A stretch of 64,000 bases of DNA from Sphaerulina vaccinii (taxonomy: Eukaryota > Ascomycota > Dothideomycetes > Mycosphaerellales > Mycosphaerellaceae), in NCBI GenBank assembly GCA_022570795.1, contig JAKUDP010000013.1, forward strand, positions 1,178,001 to 1,242,000. The letters are read 5' to 3'. How positions within the stretch are numbered: position 1 is the stretch's first letter; each line of letters starts with the position of its first letter. A model generated the notes under the pieces. It had not been told where the DNA came from and did not search any database. It saw only the letters and a list, made by a program, of their open reading frames with translations. Below, in pieces: positions 23,872 to 33,449 of the stretch. The position numbers were made by a program, and so were the translations under genes.

Positions 23872-25494
23872 ATGGACCACCTTCCACCAGAAACGAAGGA
23901 CGCCATAGTCAGCTATCTGTACGATGCACATTCAGATTATGATGTCTCTCAAGGACTCGGAAGCATTGGCCTGAAGGGCATGTCAGCGCTCTGCCTTACG
24001 TCTACATCACTACGCGACATCACGCTGCCTTGGCTGTAACGCAGTTTCAATGGCGTCTCGATGGATCCATACTCCATCAAACTGTATGCGAGAACGCTGC
24101 TTGAGAACCGGTCGCTGGCTTTGCTGGTCCGACATCTAACCATTCACCCATATGACGGCAGCATGGAGGATGATCAAAGTGAGCCTGAGACCGCCTGGAA
24201 GCCCACTCGGGCGCACCTGGTAGCAATCGGGAAATTAGTCTCCCCGCTTGACGAGACGGCACGCCTGCATGTATCACGATCAGCGAATCGCGGTTGTTGC
24301 ACAACATATCAACTCTTGCCCCTTGCACTGACAACGAGAATTCGTACGCTTGGTCTTGGCATATACGAGAGAGCTGCCGCGCTAGACGAGGACGATATCG
24401 AGAGCAAATGTTGCGGCTATTGTCCCGACTTCCAGATACTTGTGCCTCTCCTCCTCACACATCATCCTACCAATGGCCCGCGAGGTCATGCATATGCAAG
24501 ACTGTCAGAAGTGACCATCAATGGCGCATCCGAGAGCCTCCGGTCTTCCTTTGGCGTACTGAGCCGGACTCTGGTTTCCTTCATGTATTTACCCTCTGTG
24601 AGAAAGCTTCAGTGCAGCCATGCAGCCGCAAGCACGAATGGCAAGCCTCTACAGGTCTTGTCTGGCACCACCCAATTCCATCTCCAGGATGCACGCGGCC
24701 TAACAGTCGATGGTCTGATGGGCTTCTTGTCTTCAATCAAAGCACTTGAGGATCTCAAGGTTCAGTGGAAGGAGTACGACCCTGGAGCTTGGTATCATAT
24801 CGGCGGACCACAGCTCAAGTCCGCCTTGATCCTCCAACAACACAGTCTCCGTCACCTTGATCTCACAGTTTGCAGGTCAAAGCTAGCCATGGATCGCGAC
24901 AAAGGTATTCCAATTGGAAGTCTCAGCGACTTTACCAAGCTTGAAACTCTAAAAATCGACGAGTACATGCTCGTTGGCTCAAAGGATCCAGGCTCGGCGT
25001 GGACGCAGCTCTATCCGAACGAACTGTTCCCAGAATCGCTCCAGCAATTGGAAATAAACTCCTTGGCACAATTCTATGCATTCCCGGCCACACTCTTGTC
25101 CATGAGCAGATATACGCCATATGCTCTGACGAGCTTTCAAGTGCACTTCCTGGACCGAGAGACTCGGAAATCTATGGCCCGCTATCGCAATCGACTGACT
25201 CGGCGCGAGGAGCCCCATTTCTTCCGATTTGGCTCCTGGATCTGCAACGATTCTGTGACTTTCCATTGCTGGAAGACTCCAAACATGCGAGAATGGTCTG
25301 AGAATACTTTGAAGCGTATCAAAGGGGGCGCTAGACGTGCGGTGCCCGTGTTCTCCAAGGTGAAGCTAGGGAACTGGAGGGAAGAGATGGCACTTGATGT
25401 GATCGTAGGACTGATACATCCTTTGCTTGTGGCGGGTCATCAGCTACGACCTGCGCTACCCACACATGACAATGGCGGTAGCGTAGACGCGTGA
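23872..25494 (+). pseudogene. F-box protein, copy 2, interrupted by one in-frame stop
   Basis: From ATG 23872 the frame encodes an F-box start (MDHLPPETKDAIVSYLYD), then CLTSTSLRDITLPWL, and meets TAA at 24037-24039. The same frame then continues open to 25494. In copy 1 the codon at this place is Tyr (PWLYRNF), so a Tyr codon most likely became TAA. The downstream part could still be translated from ATG 24061 (477 residues) but would lack the F-box. A splice explanation fails, because no usable intron surrounds the stop. Whether this is a dead gene, a read-through gene or a base error cannot be decided from one sequence. The long open frame after the stop suggests recent loss. Confidence 0.8.
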
Positions 25495-25527
25495 TGCTAA
25501 AGCATTTTCGGCTATGCTGGTATATCA

Positions 25528-26913
25528 CTATTTCTTCACAATGATATCGACCACACTCTCACCAACCTTCCCTTCCAATCTCGCCACCAAAGCCTCAATC
25601 CTTGCCAACAGCTCTCCTTGCACTTTCGCAGCTTCGACCTTCGTATCCTCAAGGTTATCCTTCTTCTCCTTAGCACCGATTGCACCAGTACTAACATAAA
25701 GATTAGGATAATTCGCCTGCTGATCCGCCCTCGCCGTGTCGAAAAGCTGCAAAATTAGTAGGTAAGCAAATATCTCTCACAGGTGTGGCTGTGGCTTAGC
25801 AGGTCTGTCTTTGAGCTTGTCGCCTTAGCAGACTCAAGCTCAGTGAGACATTGGGAAATCGAAGATGCATCTGGCCGACTTCTGCTTACCTTCTGAATCC
25901 TCTCTATCTCAGCTCGTGGATCGAGCGTCCCGCCAGTGTTCTCCACGTCTACGAATGCTCGTTCTGTCATTTCAATTTCGAGGATGAGAGCTTGGTATTG
26001 GTCCTGCAAAAAGCGCGACTAATTATTAGCAGATCTGTCTTTGGCAAGCTCAGTGGCATGGGAAAGATGGAATGTCTTTGGCTTACCATGGCTTTACGAT
26101 ATCTCTGAGGAACGCCTTGACCTTTCTGCCATGCTAGGGAGCTGTCGGTAGCTGTTCAGCTTGAGTCGCTAATTGTGTGTTTGTGCTTGTGTATGGAACT
26201 CACCCAGCGACTACAGTGTTGATTGCTCCCAGAACTGTGAGTACTACTGCGCTTGTGTTTTTGTAGGCTGAGAGTGCTGTGAAGGTTGCTGCCTAAGGGT
26301 AGTAGGTAGAAGGGTTAGCAAGTATCTCTGGAAAATGCAGTCTGTCTTATTAGTGTCTGTTCTCAAGCTCAGCGCCTCCGTGAGTGAGAGCTGGGTGAGA
26401 CACTGAAGAGTCGGCATGCCTTTTAACAACTACTTTGCTTACCAGGAGGATTTGTAGCATGTATAGTGTGTTACTGATCAGGCTCGTAGCTTGGTACTGT
26501 CTCCTACTTGATTGTTCCTGATGTCGTGCTCGTTGGTAGAGGCCGATGTTCTTACTGCTTGGGTTGCTGCTCTTGCGTCTGGAGTTGGGTTGGTGAGTAC
26601 TGCTGTCGTTGGATTCATCGCGAGATAGTGAATTAGATGAATGAATGCCTAGGAGTAGTAGGTAGAAGGGTTAGCAAGTCTCCCTGGAGACGCAGGTTGT
26701 CTTACCAGTGTCTGTCCTCAAGCTCAGCGCCTAAGTGGGTGAGACGTCGAAGAGATGGCATGCCTTCTGCCTACTACTTTACTTACCCACGAGCAGCTGA
26801 AATAACTGCAAAGGAGTGTGAGCATGATGCTCTGGCGCAGAAGAAGCTCTCGAAGGTTCATCAGTTCGTGCAATCGTTGAAGCAAAGCCTTTCTCAGGGT
26901 CATGAGAGGCCAT
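25528..26913 (-). CDS. Fungal SLATT-domain membrane protein, six exons
   Basis: It is a fungal SLATT (SMODS/SLOG-associating two-transmembrane) protein of 269 residues. I assembled six exons: 26787-26913, 26443-26648, 26204-26292, 26087-26141, 25890-26003 and 25528-25746; all junctions keep frame and have GT-AG ends. The core starts at NIGLYQRARHQ. Two hydrophobic segments follow (SLISNTLYMLQILLAATF and VVLTVLGAINTVVAG), then the characteristic KGQGVPQRYRKAM loop and helical parts with DQYQALILEIEMTERAF and RADQQANYPNLYVS. A long charged helix ends the protein. Bacterial SLATT proteins are predicted pore-forming effectors in nucleotide-signalling conflict systems; the fungal role is unknown. 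Introns 1, 2 and 5 are similar to one another and are listed separately. Confidence 0.88.
25747..25889 (-). repeat. Introner-like intron, copy in SLATT intron 5 (143 bp)
   Basis: Read on the minus strand it runs GTAAGC to GCAG. It shares with introns 1 and 2 of the same gene the blocks TGTCTCAC, GAGCTTGAG, AAGACAGACCTGC and GAGATATTTGCT. It is the most diverged of the three copies. Confidence 0.7.
26293..26442 (-). repeat. Introner-like intron, copy in SLATT intron 2 (150 bp)
   Basis: Read on the minus strand it begins GTAAGCAAAGTAG and ends in TTGCTAACCCTTCTACC, TACTACCCTTAG. Intron 1 has the same ends and the internal blocks GGCATGCC, GTCTCACCCA, GGCGCTGAGCTTGAG and AGACAGACTGC or close variants. 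Confidence 0.85.
26649..26786 (-). repeat. Introner-like intron, copy in SLATT intron 1 (138 bp)
   Basis: Near-copy of intron 2 of the same gene, with matching donor end (GTAAGTAAAGTAG), internal GGCGCTGAGCTTGAG and the 3' end TTGCTAACCCTTCTACC. Differences are scattered substitutions and a short deletion in the middle. Confidence 0.85.
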
Positions 26914-27386
26914 GGTTGGAGAGGATATGAGCAGGTAAGCTGAGATTTCCCCGTGGCGTGGCTGGAAGCATTCTTCTTGTATAGCGCCAACATTGCTGGT
27001 GGTGTGATATGTCCACTTGCAGACATTCCATGAGCTTCACCGTTGTGGCTGCTGATAGCAGCGGCGAGATGTGTCGTTTGATCGCAGTGGTATGCAGGTC
27101 TGAACTTAAGGCGGTGAATAGCGACTTAGACTCATGTGGCGCTGGTGTGGCGTAGCTGAATAGCGGGAAGTGCTCGAGTGTTGCAAGCTTCCAGCTTCGG
27201 GAGCTCGAATCTGCTTTCCTGCGCTGGCGCATCTGTTCACGAGATTGATGGGCGTTCTTGAGGGGCACTCTTGAATCACTTCCGAACCTCAGGCATAGTG
27301 AGTAACAGTACAGCCTGTGGGACATCCTCATGCCAGAAAGTTCGGAGCTATGTAGCTCTGGCTTGAGTGACGCACATTTCACGCTG
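26914..27386. other. Upstream region of the SLATT gene
   Basis: A minus-strand open frame (26900-27382, about 160 codons) fills this stretch but overlaps the SLATT start in another frame. It shows no domain, so I treat it as leader or promoter sequence between two same-strand genes. Confidence 0.5.
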
Positions 27387-28316
27387 CTAAAAGCGTCCAG
27401 CCTGATAGTCAGCTATACGCTCTGTAATGTTGAGGAGGACATCCTTCGCCTGATCTGACAGTAACGACCTATCGTTAGCTAAATATTGCTCCAGCACTTC
27501 TCTCCATAGCGTCCATCGCCCAATCGAGAAGCCCGATTCCCCGTTCCAAGCCGGTGTCGCTGTGTCCAGGCCTGCTTGTGAGCTGAGATCGTTGTTCGAG
27601 AGTCTATAAAGACGCTGGCCACCACGAAAGATCCATGCCACTGCAATCTGAACGTCGAGCGCTCTCAGCTGCTCCGGCGACATTATCGAGTGAGTAAGCA
27701 TGGACCGGTCTTCGATTGAGTGTTCCAGAGCATAGCGAATATCGAAAAATGCAACTTTGCCTAGCTCGCTGGTCCCGACTTTGCTGATGTTCTGGCGTAG
27801 CGCTATTGCCGAGAAATGCGTGAAGTCGAGAGCTCTTTTTGAGTTATCCCTGTTCAGAAATGATGATCGTAACTCATCACGCTCGCTCCGAGCAAGTCCT
27901 CTGCGCGTCCATAGGTAGTTGTGGTGGTCGCCCCAATCAGCCCACAGACCATTGTATAGTGTATTTGATTGCTCGAGCTCGCAGATGGCGCGGACGAGGT
28001 CGACAAGTGCGGCATACCAATGTCTGAAGTCAGACGCGGTGGCAAACAAGAGTTGTCGACAACGATATGCAGCTTCGTCGGTGCGAGTTGATGCTGTAAT
28101 TTCCTGTAGGAGCTGTGCTGCGGCTTCTTCAGCAGTTATTGCACGGCTGAAGAAGTCGATGAAGACGGCCGCATGTTGCGCCCACGCGCCGTGATAGCGC
28201 ACTCGATCTTTCAGGTGGGTGGTGAAGTCAACGGGATCTATCATCAGCTCTCCACTTGAAGATATGAAGCTGTAGCGAGATTCTGTCTGGATCGCAGGGG
28301 TAGTGGGAATGGCCAT
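27387..28316 (-). CDS. DUF3632-type fungal protein
   Basis: This is a 309-residue, single-exon protein. It looks like the fungal DUF3632 family, predicted all-helical and of unknown function; the assignment rests on general pattern (a helix-rich body with WAQHAAVFIDFFSRAI, then FRHWYAALVDLVRAICELE and LWADWGDHHNYLW) and is moderate. There is no signal peptide or membrane segment. ATG at 28316 is the first ATG in frame; an upstream TTG-initiated extension is not expected in a fungus. A TATA-like AAAGTATAAAAG sits near 28490. Neighbours give no functional hint. Confidence 0.65.
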   Translation of the reverse strand: MAIPTTPAIQTESRYSFISSSGELMIDPVDFTTHLKDRVRYHGAWAQHAAVFIDFFSRAITAEEAAAQLLQEITASTRTDEAAYRCRQLLFATASDFRHWYAALVDLVRAICELEQSNTLYNGLWADWGDHHNYLWTRRGLARSERDELRSSFLNRDNSKRALDFTHFSAIALRQNISKVGTSELGKVAFFDIRYALEHSIEDRSMLTHSIMSPEQLRALDVQIAVAWIFRGGQRLYRLSNNDLSSQAGLDTATPAWNGESGFSIGRWTLWREVLEQYLANDRSLLSDQAKDVLLNITERIADYQAGRF

Positions 28317-28963
28317 CGCGGTCGATGATCTCCTTGTGGCCGAGGTGTGCCTCAAATGGAGAGATGCTGCACTGCGTCAGCCCAGAAGATCAAGCTGGAC
28401 TGCTCACCAGTCAGTAGTATTCGACACGATGCTTGCGTGGAGTCTGGTGTTGTTGATGGCAGAAGGAAGCTTCTTGGGTCCTCAGGGCAAAAGTATAAAA
28501 GCGTGCACCACAACCAAGTTTGGATATCATCTAGCTCCCGCCTTCCCGTAGCCAATAGCTTTCTGACCTCGACATAAAGACTTAACAGCCAATGTGAACG
28601 TCCGTCACTTGAACAACGAAGCGGACGAGACCAACCCCCTTCCACTTCTCTTCTACTACAGCAGTCTCTCTCCTCTAGTACATATTGTCGTCCTGCTTGG
28701 GAAGTTGATCGACTCTCTTTCACAGCCAACACTAAGAACATGGGAACTATTCGCTGTCATGGCATATCGCTTCCGATAAGAACATGCACGCGAAAGTGGT
28801 TTGTGGAACGCGATTTGACATCATCCATGACGCGCTTCGGCGTTGCTATATACATGTAGGAATGAATTGTTGATATGTGGAAGACTCTCACTTCTAGGAC
28901 ACCATACCATACCCAAGGCTCAAGACCTCTACGACCAAAACCATACTACAGCAGCTCAACAAG
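28317..28963. other. Divergent promoter region, DUF3632 and 28964 gene
   Basis: It separates two divergently transcribed genes. Apart from a TATA-like element at about 28490 and a run of pyrimidines I see no gene or repeat. Confidence 0.5.
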
Positions 28964-29635
28964 ATGCCCTCCTCAGAACACGCCTCCTCAATGGAGAAGA
29001 ACTTCGAACCCATCTCCGACCCAGAAAAGCTCACATACAACAAGGAGAACCCACACAACAACGCTCCCACAAACGTCGACTACGAACCTCATCCCGATTC
29101 CTCTATACCACTCTCAGCCTCTCGTCAAGCAATAGTCACGTCAATCACAAACCTCTACTCCGGCTCCTGCGCAGAAGGCGGAACAGGCGAAGAAGACCTA
29201 AAAGTCTACGCTCCAGAATCAGTTTACGATGACCCATGGTCCTACTGCGATACGCGATACAAGATCGCAGGACAATGGTATGGGATACCCAAAGTTTTCG
29301 ACTCCAAGACACTCGCAACAGAGGTTGTTGAGAGTACGGACAATCCGGAAAATGCAGGGGATGCGAATATAGTCTTCAAGTTGAGACAGGAGTACACGAT
29401 CAAAGCTATAAGAGTCAGTAAAGCTGTGAATAGTCTGGTCAGTCTGACTTTGCAGACGATTGATGGAGAAGAGAAGGTGAGGTATCATAAGGATCAGTGG
29501 AACCACAAGGATTACTCGCATGAGGGGTTGGGAAGAGTGATGAAGGAGTTGAATGGCCATCATTTGACGAAGATTACGAGACCGCCTGGATGGTTGAAAG
29601 AGGGTGCTGAGGATGAGGGAGTGCCGAGCTCGTGA
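28964..29635 (+). CDS. Conserved-looking fungal protein, possible NTF2-like fold
   Basis: This 223-residue, single-exon protein has a disordered N-terminus (to about residue 50). A compact domain then starts with ASRQAIVTSITNLYSGS and includes VYAPESVYDDPWSYCDTRY and KIAGQWYGIPKVF. The spacing of aromatic residues and the helix followed by curved strands suggest an NTF2/SnoaL-like fold, where small ligands bind in a cone-shaped cavity. That is inference only. The end, HHLTKITRPPGWLKEGAEDE, is hydrophilic. No signal peptide or membrane segment is seen. Codon use changes from C-ending in the first half to G/T-ending in the second, which is curious but also seen in the PheC-like and PRKRIP1-like genes here. 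Confidence 0.7.
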   Translation: MPSSEHASSMEKNFEPISDPEKLTYNKENPHNNAPTNVDYEPHPDSSIPLSASRQAIVTSITNLYSGSCAEGGTGEEDLKVYAPESVYDDPWSYCDTRYKIAGQWYGIPKVFDSKTLATEVVESTDNPENAGDANIVFKLRQEYTIKAIRVSKAVNSLVSLTLQTIDGEEKVRYHKDQWNHKDYSHEGLGRVMKELNGHHLTKITRPPGWLKEGAEDEGVPSS

Positions 29636-29674
29636 AGAGCTCGTGAATTATTGGTTGGTATTGAAGGACGAGAC

Positions 29675-30108
29675 TCAAATCTTCTTCTGGCGTACATCAT
29701 TGCTCTCGTCCATCCTCAGATTATCGGCATCATTCCTCATAGAAAGAGCTCGAGCTCGCGGTTGATGAGTTGTATGCTGCTGAGTATTGAGGTTTGGACG
29801 TCGCCACGTCTGACGACGTTCGTGAGTGCTAATAGTTATCAGTAATCGACCAGATGAGGGCACACTTGTGTTTCGAAAAAAAGCACGTACCGAACTTCAA
29901 CCAATTCGAACATCTCTCCTCTGGTATGTCGCAGTGTCATAGCCTCTCTATGTCTTCGGAGCTGCAGATACCCAATGACAGTCGCTACGATAGCCAGCAA
30001 GGTAGCGAACACGCCGAAGATTATCGCTAGTACCACTTGTTGGTGGTTGCTGTCTGAGTCGGTTGACGTGGAAGCTCTTGCGATGTTGATGTGTGTCGAG
30101 GGAGCCAT
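29675..30108 (-). CDS. Small single-pass membrane protein, two exons
   Basis: A 123-residue protein is assembled from exon 1 (29891-30108) and exon 2 (29675-29828) across a 62-bp intron (GTACGT to TTAG, with CTGATAAC branch-like site). Residues 1-24 are Ser/Thr-rich. Residues 25-50 form one clear transmembrane helix (VVLAIIFGVFATLLAIVATV), followed by positive LRRHREAMTLRHTR, so the C-terminus should face the cytosol. Exon 2 encodes an Arg/Gln-rich tail ending DVRQKKI. It resembles the many small fungal membrane proteins with no assigned role; I recognise no family. It is convergent with the preceding gene, with only about 40 bp between the stops. Confidence 0.6.
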
Positions 30109-31046
30109 CGTGAGAGAAGCGTTGATTGGGCGCAGATTGAAGAGCAAGTTGAGTAGATGTCAAGGTTGGTCCCTCTTTGGAGCGATATACTAATCGTGTG
30201 ACGAGAGCGTTGCGCAGAATATCGGTATTTTCGCAGAAGTGGAAGATATATGGGATTGCGACGTAGCCTGGCCATATCCTGAGTGACGCTTCTTCACGAG
30301 CGAGACCCGAGCCACCCAGGGATTGCTGCGGAACAAGATGTCGAACAGCCAATGACTTCGCTCATAGTCTTGGAAAGCGCCTGCATCTTATACTGAGCGT
30401 TCCTCATAACGTATACATCGTGGAGGTGAGGTGGACGTCAAGCTGATGTTGTTTGCAGTCCCCGGGCGCAATAGAGCACCCTTAAAGGCGTTAGCAAAGT
30501 CCAAAGAGCACCCTCAAAAGCGTTAGGCGTGTACACGCAACCCAGCGCTGCGGTATTTCACGCGCGATTGGGATCGGCTCATGGGGAGGTCTCCCAGCGG
30601 AGGCTGGAACCATAGGCTACAAGCGCAGGCCGCGAGCACACATCAGACAGGACCACTCACGTAGCTTTTCGCAGGGCTGCCGCGGCTGCAGGTACCTTCA
30701 CCCCGGCACCCACGCTAATGCACACTCTCCTCCAAGAGCATCCCTTCTATGGTATATTGTTAGGGGTGGCTATATGCATGCTCAGCCGCGCGATCAGCGC
30801 TAGTCCCGAAAGGCGGACCCAAATGCTCTAGCTATGCTGCGGATCGTGGCTGAAGGGTCAAGCTCGAACAAGAGAAGACTTGGAGGCTCTCCAGCTTTGA
30901 AAGTATCTCTGGTTCTGGGTTTAATCCACGCAGCTCGGCGCAGAGACAACGCAAGGTCGGCAACGTCTATTTTCTTCGAGCCTTGGATCAACGGAGACCT
31001 GGCATGACTTTTGATTCTTGTGACACTGGCTATCACGAAGACCACA
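30109..31046. other. Intergenic with a 22-bp direct repeat
   Basis: No gene supported. The sequence AGAGCACCCTTAAAGGCGTT at 30473-30494 recurs at 30505-30526 with two changes (22-bp unit). The surrounding 30,540-30,760 stretch is GC-rich and featureless. Minus-strand open frames near 30,800-31,225 are antisense to the zinc-finger gene. Confidence 0.5.
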
Positions 31047-32334
31047 ATGACGAGAGCTACTTGCGCGGTGTGTGATAAGACATTCAGCCGAATATCGAGC
31101 CTTCGACGACATTCCGAGCAACACAAGGAAGCCGACAAGCGCAAGTCACATCGCTGCAGTATCTGCTCTAGCGTGTTCCACAGAGCAGATCGACTCAATC
31201 GACATATGAACATACACACCGGCAAGGACCTGGAGCACTGTCAACACTGCGGACGAGGCTTTGGAAGAGGCTACCTTGAAACTCATAAAGAGTCGTGTCG
31301 CCAACGACTGTATACCTCAAGTGTGCTCAATTTGGCTGCGTCGCTCCAATCGAGCCGACTCCCAGCACATGGTACTTCAAGCAACATGCTAGGCTACGTT
31401 CACGGTACTGGTCATCACCCAAGGAATAGGAAGCCTCTCCAGTTTGTTCATGAGAATGTCAAGAGGCTTCGCGATGTGTTCACAGAGGCGGAGTCTGCAG
31501 TTCGAGATGACAATGTGTCAAGACTAGAAAGCCTCATGCGATCAACTGCCCGAGCCATGGTTCACTGTTAAAGGCCTCCAACAGTTCTACACCGATGAAG
31601 CCCGCAAACGGAACATCAATGATTTCCGCGAGCAACACTCGCTGCTGACTATTGCCGCTACTGTCGGAGCAATGCAGTGCTTGGAGTACTTGCTGTCACC
31701 ATGGACTACGATCAGTGACGCGCCTGATGGCTCGCGCCTGCTGACTTGCGCCGCCAAGTCTGGACACTGCGAGGTGATCACTCACCTTGTCAAGGATTGC
31801 GAAGCAGATATGAACCTTTGTGGCTGGTCTGAGGAAGTCGGACGCCGTTTGACTCCGCTGTCCGTAGCGGTCACAGCTGGCAACATCAGAACAGTTGAAT
31901 GTCTTCTTGACCTGGGTGCCGATCTGCAAGCACCGTGCGATGCAATTGACACGCCCATCATCTCAATGGCCTTTAAGCACGGCTACCACGAGATAGCCCG
32001 CCAACTGATTCGCCAAGGTGCCGATGTGCGAGCTGCTGATTGTATGTCTACAACTCCATTACATGAAGCAGCGAGGAAAGGCGCGGTTGCAGTAATGCAG
32101 GACTTGGTCGATCATGGAGCACCAGTCAATGGAAGCGACGATTATGGAAGAACACCGCCGCGCAATGCTATCCACTATGGCAATGTAGATGGTGTGCGTC
32201 TGCTAGTCCAACGTGGTGCAGATTTGAGTTGGAAGAGCAGCTCCGGTGAAGACTTGCCGCTGTTCTGCGTACGATATGCACCTCCTGAGCATCGTGATAT
32301 CATTTTAAAGACTCTCGGTGTGCCTGGCGAATAA
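31047..32334 (+). pseudogene. C2H2 zinc-finger plus ankyrin-repeat protein with one frameshift
   Basis: From ATG 31047 the first frame encodes three zinc-finger-like units: CAVCDKTFSRISSLRRH, CSICSSVFHRADRLNRH and a degenerate CQHCGRGFGRGY. It ends at a stop (about 31569-31571). The ankyrin part is in another frame and open from before that stop to 32334, with repeats such as TPLHEAARKGAVAVMQDL and NVDGVRLLVQRGADL. Both parts belong together in fungal C2H2-ANK proteins, and the second frame picks up homology-like sequence (EPWFTVKGLQQFY) exactly where the first fails. One extra base in the CCC at 31549-31551 would explain this. It may be an assembly error or a real lesion; no intron fits. The intact protein would probably be a nuclear regulator. 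Confidence 0.75.
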
Positions 32335-32524
32335 GCAAGAAGGGGAAGAAGCCTGCAAGAGAGATGGAAAATCAAGTGTACCAGCTTGTGAAAGAAACGA
32401 CAATGGCAATTTCAAGGCTTTGGTCTCGACACCCTATAGCTCAAAGTCCCCCAACTTGAGACGGGGTCTATCGCAAAAGCCTCTCTACTGCTTGTTTCCA
32501 GGTATGATTGCCCAAGTTTCAATC

Positions 32525-32973
32525 CTACACACCATCAGTCAGCAAACAGCTCACCGCCTCCCATTCGAATGAGACCTGGAGGAGAACATACTCATACTTC
32601 CAATCCGGACCAGCCAACCTAAAAGCAGGCAACATCGCACTAGCAGGCCTATAATCGCTTCCAAGCCACTCTATGAATACCTTGCTCGGATTCTGTTTCA
32701 CAGGATCAAAGTCAACAACATGATGCGTGACCTTGAAGATATCTCTCTTCGTAGCTCCGACGGCTTTTTGAGACAGTTTTCTAGATTCTGGAGAGCAAGG
32801 CGAACTTGATCGTCGAAATCCTTGGGAGTCTCGCTGACGCCATCTGGTTGGATGGCGAGCTGGCCTGTTACGGCCACAAGTATATCTCCTGGTGAGAAGG
32901 TGAAAGTGTTGACTTGTGAGAATTGAGGTTGAGGAGCTGGAACGTTCGAGGGATTATATGTTTTGGATGCCAT
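32525..32973 (-). pseudogene. RidA/YjgF-family protein with one frameshift
   Basis: RidA enzymes deaminate reactive enamine/imine intermediates. Frame one, from ATG 32971-32973, gives VNTFTFSPGDILVAVTGQLA and RLALQNLENCLKK. It then loses homology and stops. Another frame continues directly with AVGATKRDIFKVTHHVVDFD and RPASAMLPAFRLAG, the expected second half of the fold. The shift falls on a five-T run (32765-32769 on the plus strand) and is explained by one missing base. The terminal part (from about 32550) could instead be a short intron. Together with the zinc-finger gene only 190 bp away, it makes two single-base lesions in neighbouring genes. Confidence 0.75.
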
Positions 32974-33449
32974 TATGATTGTTGAACCGAGATTGCTTCC
33001 TGGAGAGTATATTCTGACGACAGTGAGCAGAACTGATGAACGTCGAATACTTTGAGAAAGCTGCTCATTGCGTCACACAGCAGTATATCAGCCTTGTCGA
33101 TCAATTCAACTTCAGCACAAGCTCCCCGCCTCTTGAAGAGCAGTCCGCTTAGTCGAACTCGCCAAGTCCAGACACACTTTCTATGTCGATTCTATACCCA
33201 GTTGGCTTCTGTCAGACTGATGCTTCGATATTTACAGTCAAGCACCTATGACTCTGCTATGAAGCAGATTTGAGTGAGGTTGTCGCCAACCTCCGACGAC
33301 ACTCATGAGTGCTGTTGACCATTAGCTACCCAGAGAGCATGGTACAATCTTCTCGCGAAACCGTGTCTTATACAGTCGTGAAGGAGCTGTGCCGCAATTT
33401 TTGTATGCGCAAACGGCAAGAAGTGGGCAGTTGGCATGGCATATCCTGC
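32974..33449. other. Intergenic, RidA to DUF6604 gene
   Basis: Contains only short, overlapping open frames and no recognisable motif. It holds the promoter of the RidA locus and the 3' flank of the DUF6604 gene. Confidence 0.5.

Noticed and set aside
25528..26009. Two separate small genes at the 3' part of the SLATT locus
   Set aside because: They are exons 5 and 6 of one gene: splicing across 25747-25889 joins them in frame within the SLATT family pattern.
26900..27382. Open frame of 160 codons upstream of the SLATT gene
   Set aside because: It overlaps the SLATT start in another frame and has no domain; it is more likely leader sequence.
29675..29863. Independent small minus-strand gene
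   Set aside because: Only its part after 29828 fits; it is exon 2 of the small membrane protein gene.
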